Below are positions 23,129-36,312 of a stretch of 64,000 bases of DNA, piece after piece (positions within the stretch are counted from its first letter, which is position 1; the number at the start of each line of letters is the position of its first letter). The position numbers and the translations under genes are program-made. The stretch lies in assembly GCA_964020155.1 (NCBI GenBank), contig OZ026557.1:3612466-3676465 (forward strand), given 5' to 3'. The notes under the pieces were generated by a model. The model was given only the letters and a program-made list of their open reading frames with translations, was not told the origin of the DNA and made no database searches. The stretch comes from Chondrilla cf. caribensis (lineage: Eukaryota > Porifera > Demospongiae > Chondrillida > Chondrillidae).

Positions 23129-26100
23129 ATGCCAAGGGAGATGGAGGCAATGTGGACTCCTCTTCATTCAGCAGCTTCCGAAGGTCAAGTTGAATCAGTA
23201 TGTGAAGTGCTAAGGTCAGGTGGTAGGCCTTCAATGACAGTGATTGTAGGTACTTCTGGAACCCCACTACATCAAGCTGTAAAAGCAGGTCACAAAGAGA
23301 TAGTGTCTGTTCTATTGGAGGAAGGTTGTCCAATTGATGTAAAGGACAGTGATGGTAGAAGTGTCCTCCACTGGGCTGCTGAGTGTGGTCAGGTTGACTT
23401 GATGGAATTATTTGTTGAGGATGGATTGGATGTAAATGTGGTAGATAATGCTTGTAGGACTCCCCTCCACTATGCAGCTCGTGAGGGTCATGTAGAATGT
23501 GTGCGTGTATTGCTTACATTAGGTGGTAGACCTTCAATGACAATGGTTGCTGGTGCTGCCGGAACCCCACTACATCAAGCTGTACTAGCTGGTCACAAAG
23601 AGATAGTGTCTGTTCTATTGGAGGAAGGTTGTCCAATTGATGTAAAGAACAGTAATGGTGGAAGTGTCCTCCACTGGGCTGCTATGTATGGTCAGGTTGA
23701 TTTGATAGAATTATTTGTTAAAGGTGGATTGGATGTAAATGTGGTAGATAATGCTGGTCAGACTCCCCTCCACTTTGTAGCTAATAGGGGTCATGTAGAA
23801 TGTGTGCGTTTATTGTTTTCATTAGGTGGTAGACCTTCAATGACAGTGGTTGCTGGTACTTACGGAACCCCACTATACCAAGCTGTACTTGTAGGTCACA
23901 AAGAGATAGTATCTGTTTTATTGGAGGAAGGTTGTCCAATTGATGTAAAGGACAGTGATGGTGAAAGTGTCCTCCACTGGGCTGCTTGGTGTGGTCAGGT
24001 TGACCTGATGGAATTATTTGTTAAAGGTGGATTGGATGTAAATGTGGTAAATAATGATGGTTGTACTCCCCTTCACTATGCAGCTAGTGAGGGTCATGTA
24101 GAATATGTGCGTGCATTGCTTACATTAGGTGGTAGACTTTCAATGACAGTTGTTGCTGGTACTTACGGAACCCCACTACATCAAGCTGTACTAGCTGGTC
24201 ACAAAGAGATAGTGTCTATTCTATTGGAGGAAGGTTGTCCAATTGATGTAAAGGACAGTAATGGTGGAAGTGTCCTCCACTGGACTGCTGGGTGTGGTCA
24301 GGTTGACTTGATAGAATTATTTGTTAAAGGTGGATTGGATGTAAATGTGGTAGATAATGCTGGTCAGACTCCCCTCCACTTTGTAGCTAATAGGGGTCAT
24401 GTAGAATGTGTGCGTTTATTGTTTTCATTAGGTGGTAGACCTTCAATGACAGTGGTTGCTGGTACTTACGGAACCCCATTACATCAAGCTGTACTGGTAG
24501 GTCACTACAAGATAGTATCTGTTCTATTGGAGGAAGGTTGTCCAATTGATGTAAAGGACAGTAATGGTGGAAGTGTCCTCCACTGGGCTACTAGGTATGG
24601 TCAGGTTGACTTGATGGAATTATTTGTTAAGAATGGATTGGATGTAAATGTGGTAGATAATGATGGTTGGACTCCCCTCCACTCTGCAGCTAGTGAAGGT
24701 CATGTAGAAAGTGTGCATGTATTGCTTACATTAGGTGGTAGACCTTCAATGACAGTGGTTGCTGGTACCTACGGAACCCCACTACATCAAGCTGTACAAG
24801 CTGGTCACAAAGGGATAGTGTCTATTCTATTGGAGGAAGGTTGTCCAATTGATGTAAAGAACAGTAGTGGTAGAAGTGTCCTCCACTGGGCTGCTGCGTT
24901 TGGTCAGGTTGACTTGATGGAAATATTTGTTAAAAGTAGATTGGATGTAAATGTGGTAGATAATAATGGTTGTACTCCCCTCCACTCTGCAGCTAGTAAG
25001 GGTCATGTCGAATGTGTGCGTGCATTGCTTACATTAGGTGGTAGACTTTCAATGACAGTGGTTGCTGGTACTTACGGAACCCCACTACATCAGGCTGTAC
25101 TAGCTGGTCACAAAGAGATAGTGTCTATTCTATTGGAGGAAGGTTGTCCAATTGATGTAAAGAACAGTAATGGTAGAAGTGTCCTCCATTGGGCTGCTAG
25201 GTATGGTCAGGTTGACTTGATAGAATTATTTGTTAAGGGTGGATTGGATGTAAATGTGGTAGATAATGATGGTTGTACTCCCCTCCACTCTGCAGCTAGT
25301 CAGGGTCATGTCGAATGTGTGCGTGCATTGCTTACATTAGGTGGTAGACTTTCAATGACAGTGGTTGCTGGTACTTACGGAACCCCACTACATCGAGCTG
25401 TACAAGCTGGTCACAAAGGGATAGTGTCTATTCTATTGGAGGAAGGTTGTCCAATTGATGTAAAGAACAGTAGTGGTAGAAGTGTCCTCCACTGTGCTGC
25501 TGCGTTTGGTCAGGTTGACTTGATGGAAATATTTGTTAAAAGTAGATTGGATGTAAATGTGGTAGATAATAATGGTTGTACTCCCCTCCACTCTGCAGCT
25601 AGTAAGGGTCATGTCGAATGTGTGCGTGCATTGCTTACATTAGGTGGTAGACTTTCAATGACAGTGGTTGCTGGTACTTACGGAACCCCACTACATCAGG
25701 CTGTACTAGCTGGTCACAAAGAGATAGTGTCTATTCTATTGGAGGAAGGTTGTCCAATTGATGTAAAGAACAGTAATGGTAGAAGTGTCCTCCATTGGGC
25801 TGCTAGGTATGGTCAGGTTGACTTGATAGAATTATTTGTTAAGGGTGGATTGGATGTAAATGTGGTAGATAATGATGGTTGTACTCCCCTCCACTCTGCA
25901 GCTAGTCAGGGTCATGTCGAATGTGTGCGTGCATTGCTTACATTAGGTGGTAGACTTTCAATGACAGTGGTTGCTGGTACTTACGGAACCCCACTACATC
26001 GAGCTGTACAAGCTGGTCACAAAGGGATAGTGTCTATTCTATTGGAGGAAGGTTGTCCAATTGATGTAAAGAACAGTAGTGGTAGAAGTGTCCTCCACTG

Positions 26101-29100
26101 TGCTGCTGCGTTTGGTCAGGTTGACTTGATGGAAATATTTGTTAAAAGTGGATTGGATGTAAATGTGTTAGATAATGATGGTCGGACTCCCCTCCACTCT
26201 GCAGCTAGTAAGGGTCATGTAGAATGTGTGCGTGTATTGCTTACATTAGGTGGTAGACCTTCAATGACAATGGTTGCTGGTACTTACGGAACCCCACTAC
26301 ATGAAGCTGTACTAGCTGGTCACAAAGAGATAGTGTCTGTTCTATTGGAGGAAGGTTGTCCAATTGATGTAAAGGACAGTGATGGTAGAAGTGTCCTCCA
26401 CTGGGCTGCTAGGTATGGTCAGGTTGACTTGATGGAATTATTTGTTAAGGGTGGATTGGATGTAAATGTGGTAGATAATGATGGTTGTATTCCCCTCCAC
26501 TTTGCAGCTAGTAAGGGTCATGTACATTGTGTGCGTGTATTGCTTACATTAGGTGGTAGACCTTCAATGACAGTGGTTGCTAGTACCTACGGAACCCCAC
26601 TATATCAAGCTGTACAAGCTGGTCACAAAGGGATAGTGTCTGTTCTATTGGAGGAAGGTTGTCCAATTGATGTAAGGGTGAGTAATGGTGGAAGTGTCCT
26701 CCACTGTGCTGCTGTATTTGGTCAGGTTGACTTGATAGAATTATTTGTTAAAGGTGGATTGGATGTAAATGTGGTAGATAATGCTGGTCAGACTCCCCTC
26801 CACTTTGTAGCTAATAGGGGTCATGTAGAATGTGTGCGTTTATTGCTTACATTAGGTGGTAGACCTTCAATGACAGTGGTTGCTGGTAATTATGGAACCC
26901 CACTACATCAAGCTACACAAGCAGGTCACAAAGAGATAGTATCTGTTCTATTGGAGGAAGGTTGTCCAATTGATGTAAAGGACAGTAATGGTGAAAGTGT
27001 CCTCCACTGGGCTGCTGGGTGTGGTCAGGTTGACTTGATAGAATTATTTGTTAAGGGTGGATTGGATGTAAATGTGGTAGATAATGATGGTCGGACTCCC
27101 CTCCACTCTGCAGCTAGTGATGGTCATGTAGAATGTGTGCGTGTATTGCTTACATTAGGTGGTAGACCTTCAATGACAATGGTTGCTGGTACTTACGGAA
27201 CCCCACTACATCGAGCTGTAAGAGCACGTCACTACGAGATAGTGTCTGTTCTATTGGAGGAAGGTTGTCCAAATGATGTAAAGGACAGTAATGGTAGAAG
27301 TGTCCTCCACTGGGCTGCTGGGTATGGTCAGGTTGACTTGATGGAATTATTTGTTAAGGGTGGATTGGATGTAAATGTGGTAGATAATGATGGTTGTACT
27401 CCCCTTCACTATGCAGCTAGGCAGGGTCATGTAGAATATGTGCGTGCATTGCTTACATTAGGTGGTAGACTTTCAATGACAGTTGTTGCTGGTACTTACG
27501 GAACCCCACTACATCGAGCTGTAAGAGCACGTCACTACGAGATAGTGTCTGTTCTATTGAAGGAAGGTTGTCCAATTGATGTAAAGGACAGTAATGGTAG
27601 AAGTGTCCTCCACTGGGCTGCTATGTATGGTCAGGTTGACTTGATAGAATTATTTGTTAAGGGTGGATTGGATGTAAATGTGGTAGATAATGATGGTTGG
27701 ACTCCCCTCCACTATGCAGCAAATAAGGGTCACATCAAATGTGTGCATGAATTGCTTACATTAGGTGGTAGTCCTTCAATGGCAGTGGTTGTTGGTACTT
27801 ACGGAACCCCACTACATCAAGCTATAAGAGCAGGTCACAAAGAGATAGTGTCTATTCTATTGGAGGAAGGTTGTCCGATTGATGTAAAGGACAGTAATGG
27901 TGGAAGTGTCCTCCACTGTGCTGCTGAGCATGGTCAGGTTGACTTGATGACATTATGTGTTAAGGGTGGATTGGATGTAAATGTGTTAGATAATGATGGT
28001 CGGACTCCCCTCCACTCTGCAGCTAGTAAGGGTCATGTAGAATGTGTGCGTATATTGCTTACATTAGGTGGTAGTCCTTCAATGACAGTGGTTGCTGGTA
28101 CTTACGGAACCCCACTACATGAAGCTGTAAGAGCAGGTCACTACGAGATAGTGTCTGTTCTATTGGAGGAAGGTTGTCCAAATGATGTAAAGAACAGTAA
28201 TGGTAGAAGTGTCCTCCACTGTGCTGCTGCGTTTGGTCAGGTTGACTTGATAGAATTATTTGTTAAGGGTGGATTGAATGTAAATGTGGTAGATGATGAT
28301 GGTTGGACTCCTCTCCACTCTGCAGCTAGTCAGGGTCATGTAGAATGTTTGTGTGCATTGCTTACATTAGGTGGTTATCCTTCAATGACAGTGGTAGCTG
28401 GTACTTACGGAACCCCACTACATGAAGCTGTAAGAGCAGGTCACAAAGAGATAGTGTCTATTCTATTGGAGGAAAGTTGTCCAATTGATGTAAAGAACAG
28501 TAATGGTAGAAGTGTCCTCCACTGGGCTGCTGGGTGTGGACAGGTTGACTTGATAGAATTATTTGTTAAAAGTGGATTGGATGTAAATATGGCAGATAAT
28601 GATGGTCGGACTCCCCTCCACTCTGCAGCTAGTAAGGGTCATGTAGAATGTGTGCGTGTATTGCTTACATTAGGTGGTAGTCCTTCAATGACAGTGGTTG
28701 CTGGTACTTACGGAACCCCACTACATGAAGCTGTAAGAGCAGGTCACAAAGAGATAGTGTCTGTTCTATTGGAGGAAGGTTGTCCAAATGATGTAAAGAA
28801 CAGTAATGGTAGAAGTGTCCTCCACTGGGCTGCTGCGTTTGGTCAGGTTGACTTGATAGAATTATTTGTTAAGGGTGGATTGAATGTAAATGTGGTAGAT
28901 GATGATGGTTGGACTCCTCTCCACTCTGCAGCTAGTAAGGGTCATGTAGAATGTTTGTGTGCATTGCTTACATTAGGTGGTTATCCTTCAGTGACAATGG
29001 TTGCTGGTACTTACGGAACCCCACTACATCAAGCTGTTGGAGCAGGTCACAAAGAGATAGTGTCTGTTCTATTGGAGGAAGGTTGTCCAATTGATGTAAA

Positions 29101-31118
29101 GGACAGTAATGGTAGAAGTGTCCTCCACTGGGCTGCTGGGTGTGGTCAGTTTGACTTGATGGAATTATTTGTTAATGGTGGATTGGGTGTAAATGTGGTA
29201 GATAACAATGGTTGGACTCCCCTCCACTTTGCAGCTAGTAAGGGTCATGTAGAATGTGTGCGTGTATTGCTTACATTAGGTGGTAGACCTTCAATGACAA
29301 TGATTGCTGGTACTTACGGAACCCCACTACATCAAGCTGTAAAAGCAGGTCACAAAGAGATAGTGTCTGTTCTATTGGAGGAAGGTTGTCCAATTGATGT
29401 AAAGAACAGTAATGGTAGAAGTGTCCTCTACTGGGCTGCTGGGTGTGGTCAGGTTGACTTGATAGAATTATTTGTTAAGTGTGGATTGGATGTAAATGTG
29501 TTAGATAATGATGGTTGTACTCCCCTCCACTCTGCAGCTAGGCAGGGTCATGTCGAATGTGTGCGTGTATTGCTTACATTAGGTGGTAGACTTTCAATGA
29601 CAGTGGTTGCTGGTACTTACGGAACCCCACTACATCAAGCTGCACTAGCTGGACACAAAGAGATAGTGTCTGTTCTATTGGAGAAAGGTTGTCTGATTGA
29701 TGTAAAGGACAGTTATAGTAGTAGTGTCCTCCACTGGGCTGCTGAGGGTGGTCAGGTTGACTTGATGGAATTATTTGTTAAGTGTGGATTGGATGTAAAT
29801 GTGTTAGATAATGATGGTTGTACTCCCCTCCACTATGCAGCTAGTGAGGGTCATGTAGAATGTGTGCGTGTATTGCTTACATTAGGTGGTAGACCTTCAA
29901 TGACAATGGTTGCTGGTACTTACGGAACCCCACTACATCGAGCTGTAAGAGCACGTCACTACGAGATAGTGTCTGTTCTATTGGAGGAAGGTTGTCCAAT
30001 TGATGTAAAGGACAGTAATGGTAGAAGTGTCCTCCACTGGGCTGCTGGGTATGGTCAGATTGACTTGTTGGAATTATTTGTTAAGGGTGAATTGGATGTA
30101 AATGTGGTGGATAACAATGGTTGGACTCCCCTCCACTTTGCAGCTAGTAAGGGGCATGTAGAATGTGTGCATGTATTGCTTATATTAGGTGGTAGTCCTT
30201 CAATGACAGTAGTTGCTGGTACTTACGGAACCCCACTACATCAAGCTGTACTAGCTGGACACAAAGAGATAGTGTCTGTTCTATTGAAGGAAGGTTGTCC
30301 AATTGATGTAAAGGACAGCAATGGTGTGAAGTGTGGTGACATGACAGAGAGGATAGTCGAAGAGAATACAGTGTCAAATGTAAGGCCAGCAGTAGAGCTG
30401 TGAAATGTGATGTGCTGATATAGATACTTAACTATTTTTATATTTTCTTTCATTCTACAGAATTCATCTTCACAATATTTACAACTCAGAGGTCAGTCAC
30501 CTTTACCAGCCCCTGTATCACAGCCCTCCCTGTACCCCCCACCCACTGTACATGGAGTACAGAATACATCACTTGTGGAGTGTGCACATCATGGTAGGTT
30601 TGTATGGTGTTCCACTCTACTTGTTCAGTTGTCTCAACAGTTCTTCTCCATTAATTCGTGTTTCAACAGGACGTGTTGATACAAAGACCTCATCCAAACC
30701 TCTCTCCACTAGACAGAGTCCCACTGTCTCTGTAGACACCCAACGTGAGATACGAGGTACTCAATGTGTGGATTGGTGTAGTCCTCACAGTGTGTGTTCC
30801 TTGTTTGTAGGTTTCCAGAGGGACCAAAGTCTCACTGAAGAAAAACTCTTGCGTCTAGTTGGGAAAAAAATGGACGCCAGATGGGAAGAGTTTGCTATCT
30901 ACTTACATGTGGAGTGGAATGTGAGGGAAAGAGCAAGCAGAAATTGCCCGTCTGATGTAACACTCTGCTTCATTGAGGTGACCAGCAGATGGCTGTCTGG
31001 TGAGGATGGTACTGGTGAGCGTCCCCGTACCTGGGAGACCGTGTTTGATGCTCTGAGAGAGACAGTAGGTCCTCGTCTTGTGGATGAGGTCAAAGAAGCA
31101 CTGTCAAAGGAACAGTGA
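23129..31118 (+). CDS. A3: giant ankyrin-repeat protein with one death domain
   Basis: Exons 23129-30379, 30461-30593, 30670-30744 and 30811-31118 give 2588 aa in frame. The 7251-bp first exon has no intron and encodes one ankyrin, then 23 complete 101-aa three-ankyrin units (23219-30187) and a partial 24th, about 71 ankyrins in total. After CPIDVKDSNG it jumps to GDMTERIVEEN, so the unique region, degenerate ankyrins and first death domain present in A1, A2 and A4 are deleted in frame. The second death domain remains (RWEEFAIYLHVEWN, SRWLSGEDGTG, TWETVFDAL). Introns are 81, 76 and 66 bp. Units starting at 25037+25340 and 25643+25946 are nearly identical 606-bp dimers, a recent duplication. 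An intact frame through 7 kb of repeats argues for a functional protein; the ligand is unknown. Confidence 0.85.
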
Positions 31119-31465
31119 ACAGGTGAGAACCAACCACTGTTGAACTGCCACTACTCGGTGTAGTGTGGGGATGAAGGTGTGAGAACTTTCTCTAAATGTC
31201 CGTATTTTTATTGTCCAGTGTGTATGTTGTGCGTTGTTAGTTCCTCTTTATTTTATAGCAGCTGTAAACCTGTGTGTGTATGATCTCACCACAAGTGGAT
31301 CTGCCTCTTTTGAAGTACCTATCCTGATCACAGCCTCCTCCCAGCTTGTATATAGCCAATTGATCCGTAATATGATTTCCACCAGAAAAAAAATCCAGAT
31401 CTGAATTTAACCAACACTTCAATCATCACAGATGTCTTCTGACCACAACCTTGCTCTCCCTTAAT
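31119..31465 (+). other. 3' flank/3'UTR of A3
   Basis: Same conserved block as after A1 and A2: AACAG|GTGAGA donor-like sequence after the stop and TTTATTTTATAG acceptor-like sequence. It leads straight into the minisatellite. Confidence 0.4.
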
Positions 31466-34400
31466 CTTCACCTGAAGCAGCCAGACCATGCCCTTGTTTT
31501 CATTCGAAGCAGCCTGAACACACCCTTGTTCTCACTCGAAGCAGCCTGAACACACCCTTGTTCTCACTCGAAGCAGCCTGAACACACCCTTGTTCTCACC
31601 TGAAGCAGCCTGACCACGCCCTTGTTCTCACCCGAAGTAGCCTGACCACACCATTGTTCTCTCTAGAAGCAGCTTGAACACACCCTTGTTCTCTCCAGAA
31701 GCAGCCTGACCACGCCCTTGTTCTCACCTGAAGCAGCCTGAACACACCCTTGTTTTCACCCGAAGTAGCCTGACCACACCATTGTTCTCTCTAGAAGCAG
31801 CTTGAACACACCCTTGTTCTCTCCAGAAGCAGCCTGACCACGCCCTTGTTCTCACCTGAAGCAGCTTGAACACACCCTTGTTCTCACCCGAAGCAGCCTG
31901 AACACACTCTTGTTCTCTCCACAAGTAGCCTGAACACACCCTTGTTCTTACCCGAAGCAGCCTGAACACACCATTGTTCTCACCTGAAGCGGCCTGAACA
32001 CACCCTTGTACTCACCCGAAGCAGCCTGAACACACTCTTGTTCTCTCCACAAGTAGCCTGAACACACCCTTGTTCTTACCCGAAGCAGCCTGAACACACC
32101 ATTGTTCTCACCTGAAGCAGCCTGAACACACCCTTGTTCTCACCCGAAGCAGCCTGAACACACTCTTGTTCTCACTCGAAGCAGCCTGACCACGCCCTTG
32201 TTCTCACTCGAAGCAGCCTGAATACACCCTTGTTCTCTCCAGAAGCAGCCTGAACACGCCCTTGTTCTCTCCCAAAGCAGCCTGAACACACCCTTGTTCT
32301 CACTCGAAGCAGCCTGAACACACCCTTGTTCTCTCCAGAAGCAGCCTGACCACGCCCTTGTTCTCACTCGAAGCAGCCTGACCACGCCCTTGTTCTCACT
32401 TGAAACAGCCTGAACACACCCTTGTTCTCTCCAGAAGCAGCCTGAACACACTCTTGTTCTCACTCGAAGCAGCCTGACCACGCCCTTGTTCTCACCTGAA
32501 GCAGCCTGAACACACCCTTGTTCTCACCCGAAGCAGCCTGACCACACCCTTGTTCTCTCCAGAAGTAGCCAGACCACGCTTTTGTTCTCACTCGAAGCAG
32601 CCTGAACACACCCTTGTTCTCACCCAAAGCAGCCTGAACACAGCCTTGTTCTCTCCAGAAGTAGCCTGAACACACCCTTGTTCTCACCCGAAGCAGCCTG
32701 AACACACCCTTGTTCTCACTCGAAGCAGCCTGATGACACTCTTGTTCTCACTCGAAGCAGCCTGAACACAGCCTTGTTCTCTCCACAAGTAGCCTGATCA
32801 CGCCCTTGTTCTCACCCGAAACAGCCTGAACACAGCCTTGTTCTCTCCAGAAGTAGCCTGAACACACCCTTGTTCTCACCCAAAGCAGCCTGAACACACT
32901 CTTGTTCTCACTCGAAGCAGCCTGACCACGCCCTTGTTCTCACTCGAAGCAGCCTGAATACACCCTTGTTCTCTCCAGAAGCAGCCTGAACACGCCCTTG
33001 TTCTCTCCCAAAGCAGCCTGAACACACCCTTGTTCTCACTCGAAGCAGCCTGAACACACCCTTGTTCTCTCCAGAAGCAGCCTGACCACGCCCTTGTTCT
33101 CACTCGAAGCAGCCTGACCACGCCCTTGTTCTCACTTGAAACAGCCTGAACACACCCTTGTTCTCTCCAGAAGCAGCCTGAACACACTCTTGTTCTCACT
33201 CGAAGCAGCCTGACCACGCCCTTGTTCTCACCTGAAGCAGCCTGAACACACCCTTGTTCTCACCCGAAGCAGCCTGACCACACCCTTGTTCTCTCCAGAA
33301 GTAGCCAGACCACGCTTTTGTTCTCACTCGAAGCAGCCTGAACACACCCTTGTTCTCACCCAAAGCAGCCTGAACACAGCCTTGTTCTCTCCAGAAGTAG
33401 CCTGAACACACCCTTGTTCTCACCCGAAGCAGCCTGAACACACCCTTGTTCTCACTCGAAGCAGCCTGATGACACTCTTGTTCTCACTCGAAGCAGCCTG
33501 AACACAGCCTTGTTCTCTCCACAAGTAGCCTGATCACGCCCTTGTTCTCACCCGAAACAGCCTGAACACAGCCTTGTTCTCTCCAGAAGTAGCCTGAACA
33601 CACCCTTGTTCTCACCCAAAGCAGCCTGAATACAGCTTTGTTCTCTCCAGAAGTAGCCTGAACACACCCTTGTTGTCACCTGAAGCAGCCTGAACACACC
33701 CTTGTTCTCACCCGAAACAGCCTGAACACAGCCTTGTTCTCTCCAGAAGCAGCCTGACCACGCCCTTGTTCTCACCTGAAGCAGCCTGACCACGCCCTTG
33801 TTCTCACCCGAAGTAGCCTGAACACACCCTTGTTCTCACCCGAAACAGCCTGAAGACGCCCTTGTTCTCACCCAATGCAGCCTGAACACACCCTTGTTCT
33901 CACTCGAAGCAGCCTGACCACACCATTGTTCTCTCCAGAAGCAGCCTGAACACACCCTTGTTCTCACCCAATGCAGCGTGAACACACCCTTGTTCTCTCC
34001 AGAAGCAGCCTGAACACACCCTTGTTCTCACTCGAAGCAGCCTGAACACACCCTTATTCTCTCCAGAAGCAGCCTGAACACACCCTTGTTCTCACTCGAA
34101 GCAGCCTGAACACACCCTTGTTCTCACTCGAAGTAGCCTGAACACACTTCTGTTCTCACTCGAAGGAGCCTGAACATGCCCTTGTTCTCACTCGAAGCAG
34201 CCTGAACACACCCTTGTTCTCACCCAAAGCAGCCTGAACACACTCTTGTTCTCACTCGAAGCAGCCTGAACACATCCTTGTTCTCACCCAAAGCAGCTTG
34301 AACACACCCTTGTTCTCACCCGAAGCAGCCTGAACACACCCTTATTCTCACCCGAAGCAGCCTGAACACACCCTTGTTCTCTTCAGAAGCAGCCTGAACA

Positions 34401-36312
34401 CATCTTTGTTCTCACTCGAAGCAGCCTGAACACACCCTTATTCTCTCCAGAAGCAGCCTGAACACACCCTTGTTCTCACTCGAAGCAGCCTGACCACACC
34501 ATTGTTCTCTCCAGAAGCAGCCTGAACACACCCTTGTTCTCACCCAATGCAGCCTGAACACACCCTTGTTCTCTCCAGAAGCAGCCTGAACACACCCTTG
34601 TTCTCACTCGAAGCAGCCTGAACACACCCTTATTCTCTCCAGAAGCAGCCTGAACACACCCTTGTTCTCACTCGAAGCAGCCTGAACACACCCTTGTTCT
34701 CTCCCAAAGCAGCCTGAACATACCCTTGTTCTCTCCAGAAGCAGCCTGAACACACCCTTGTTCTCACCCGAAGCAGCCTGAACACACCCTTGTTCTCTCC
34801 AGAAGCAGCCTGAACACACCCTTGTTCTCACCTGAAGCAGCCTGAACACACCCTTGTTCTTACCCGAAGCAGCCTGAATACACCCTTGTTCTCACCTGAA
34901 GCAGCCTGAACACGCCCTTGTTCTCACCCAATGCAGCCTGAACACACCCTTGTTCTCATCAGAAGCAGCCTGACCACGCCCTTGTTCTCACTCGAAGTAG
35001 CCTGAACACACCCTTGTTCTCACTCGAAGCAGCCTGAACACACCCTTGTTCTCTCCAGAAGCAGCCTGAACACACCCTTGTTCTCACTCGAAGCAGCCTG
35101 AACACACCCTTGTTCTCTCCAGAAGCAGCCTGAACACACCCTTGTTCTCACTCGAAGCAGCCTGACTACACCCTTGTTCTCACCCGAAGTAGCCTGAACA
35201 CACCCTTGTTCTCACTCGAAGCAGCCTGAACACACCCTTATTCTCTCCAGAAGCAGCCTGAACACACCCTTGTTCTCACTCGAAGTAGCCTGAACACACT
35301 TCTGTTCTCACTCGAAGGAGCCTGAACATGCCCTTGTTCTCACTCGAAGCAGCCTGAACACACCCTTGTTCTCACCCAAAGCAGCCTGAACACACTCTTG
35401 TTCTCACTCGAAGCAGCCTGAACACATCCTTGTTCTCACCCAAAGCAGCTTGAACACACCCTTGTTCTCACCCGAAGCAGCCTGAACACACCCTTATTCT
35501 CACCCGAAGCAGCCTGAACACACCCTTGTTCTCTTCAGAAGCTCCAGAAGCAGCCTGAACACACCCTTGTTCTCACTCGAAGTAGCCTGAACACACTTCT
35601 GTTCTCACTCGAAGGAGCCTGAACATGCCCTTGTTCTCACTCGAAGCAGCCTGAACACACCCTTGTTCTCACCCAAAGCAGCCTGAACACACTCTTGTTC
35701 TCACTCGAAGCAGCCTGAACACATCCTTGTTCTCACCCAAAGCAGCTTGAACACACCCTTGTTCTCACCCGAAGCAGCCTGAACACACCCTTATTCTCAC
35801 CCGAAGCAGCCTGAACACACCCTTGTTCTCTTCAGAAGCAGCCTGAACACATCCTTGTTCTCACTCGAAGCAGCCTGAACACACCCTTATTCTCTCCAGA
35901 AGCAGCCTGAACACACCCTTGTTCTCACTCAAAGCAGCCTGAACACACTTCTGTTCTCACTCGAAGCAGCCTGAACACGCCCTTGCTCTCACTCGAAGCA
36001 GCCTGAACACACCCTTATTCTCTCCAGAAGCAGCCTGAACACGCCCTTGTTCTCACCCAAAGCAGTCTGAACACACCCTTGTTCTTACCCAAAGCAGTCT
36101 GAACACACCCTTGTTCTCTTCAGAAGCAGCCTGAACACACCCTTGTTCTCACACGAAGCAGCCTGATCACACCCTTGTTCTCTTCAGAAGCAGCCTGAAC
36201 ACACCCTTGTTCTCACACGAAGCAGCCTGATCACACCCTTGTTCTTACCCAAAGCAGTCTGAACACACCCTTGTTCTCTTCAGAAGCAGCCTGAACACAC
36301 CCTTCTCCCACC
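31466..36312. repeat. 32-bp minisatellite M3 with higher-order duplications
   Basis: Longest of the four arrays, about 150 units of 32 bp. The block from about 32140 recurs 736 bp (23 x 32) later, from about 32876, with no difference seen. A variant pair (CACACTTCTGTTCTC then GAAGGAGCC) recurs near 34141, 35292 and 35589, spaced 36 units and then 9 units plus 9 bp; the extra 9 bp matches an irregular junction near 35535. Confidence 0.95.

Noticed and set aside
32140..33441. Minus-strand open frames of 60-113 aa with CSGCFWREQGC-type repeats in all four minisatellites
   Set aside because: They follow from a 32-bp repeat (three units = 32 codons); all frames show the same periodicity, and no start context, splice sites or domain supports a protein.
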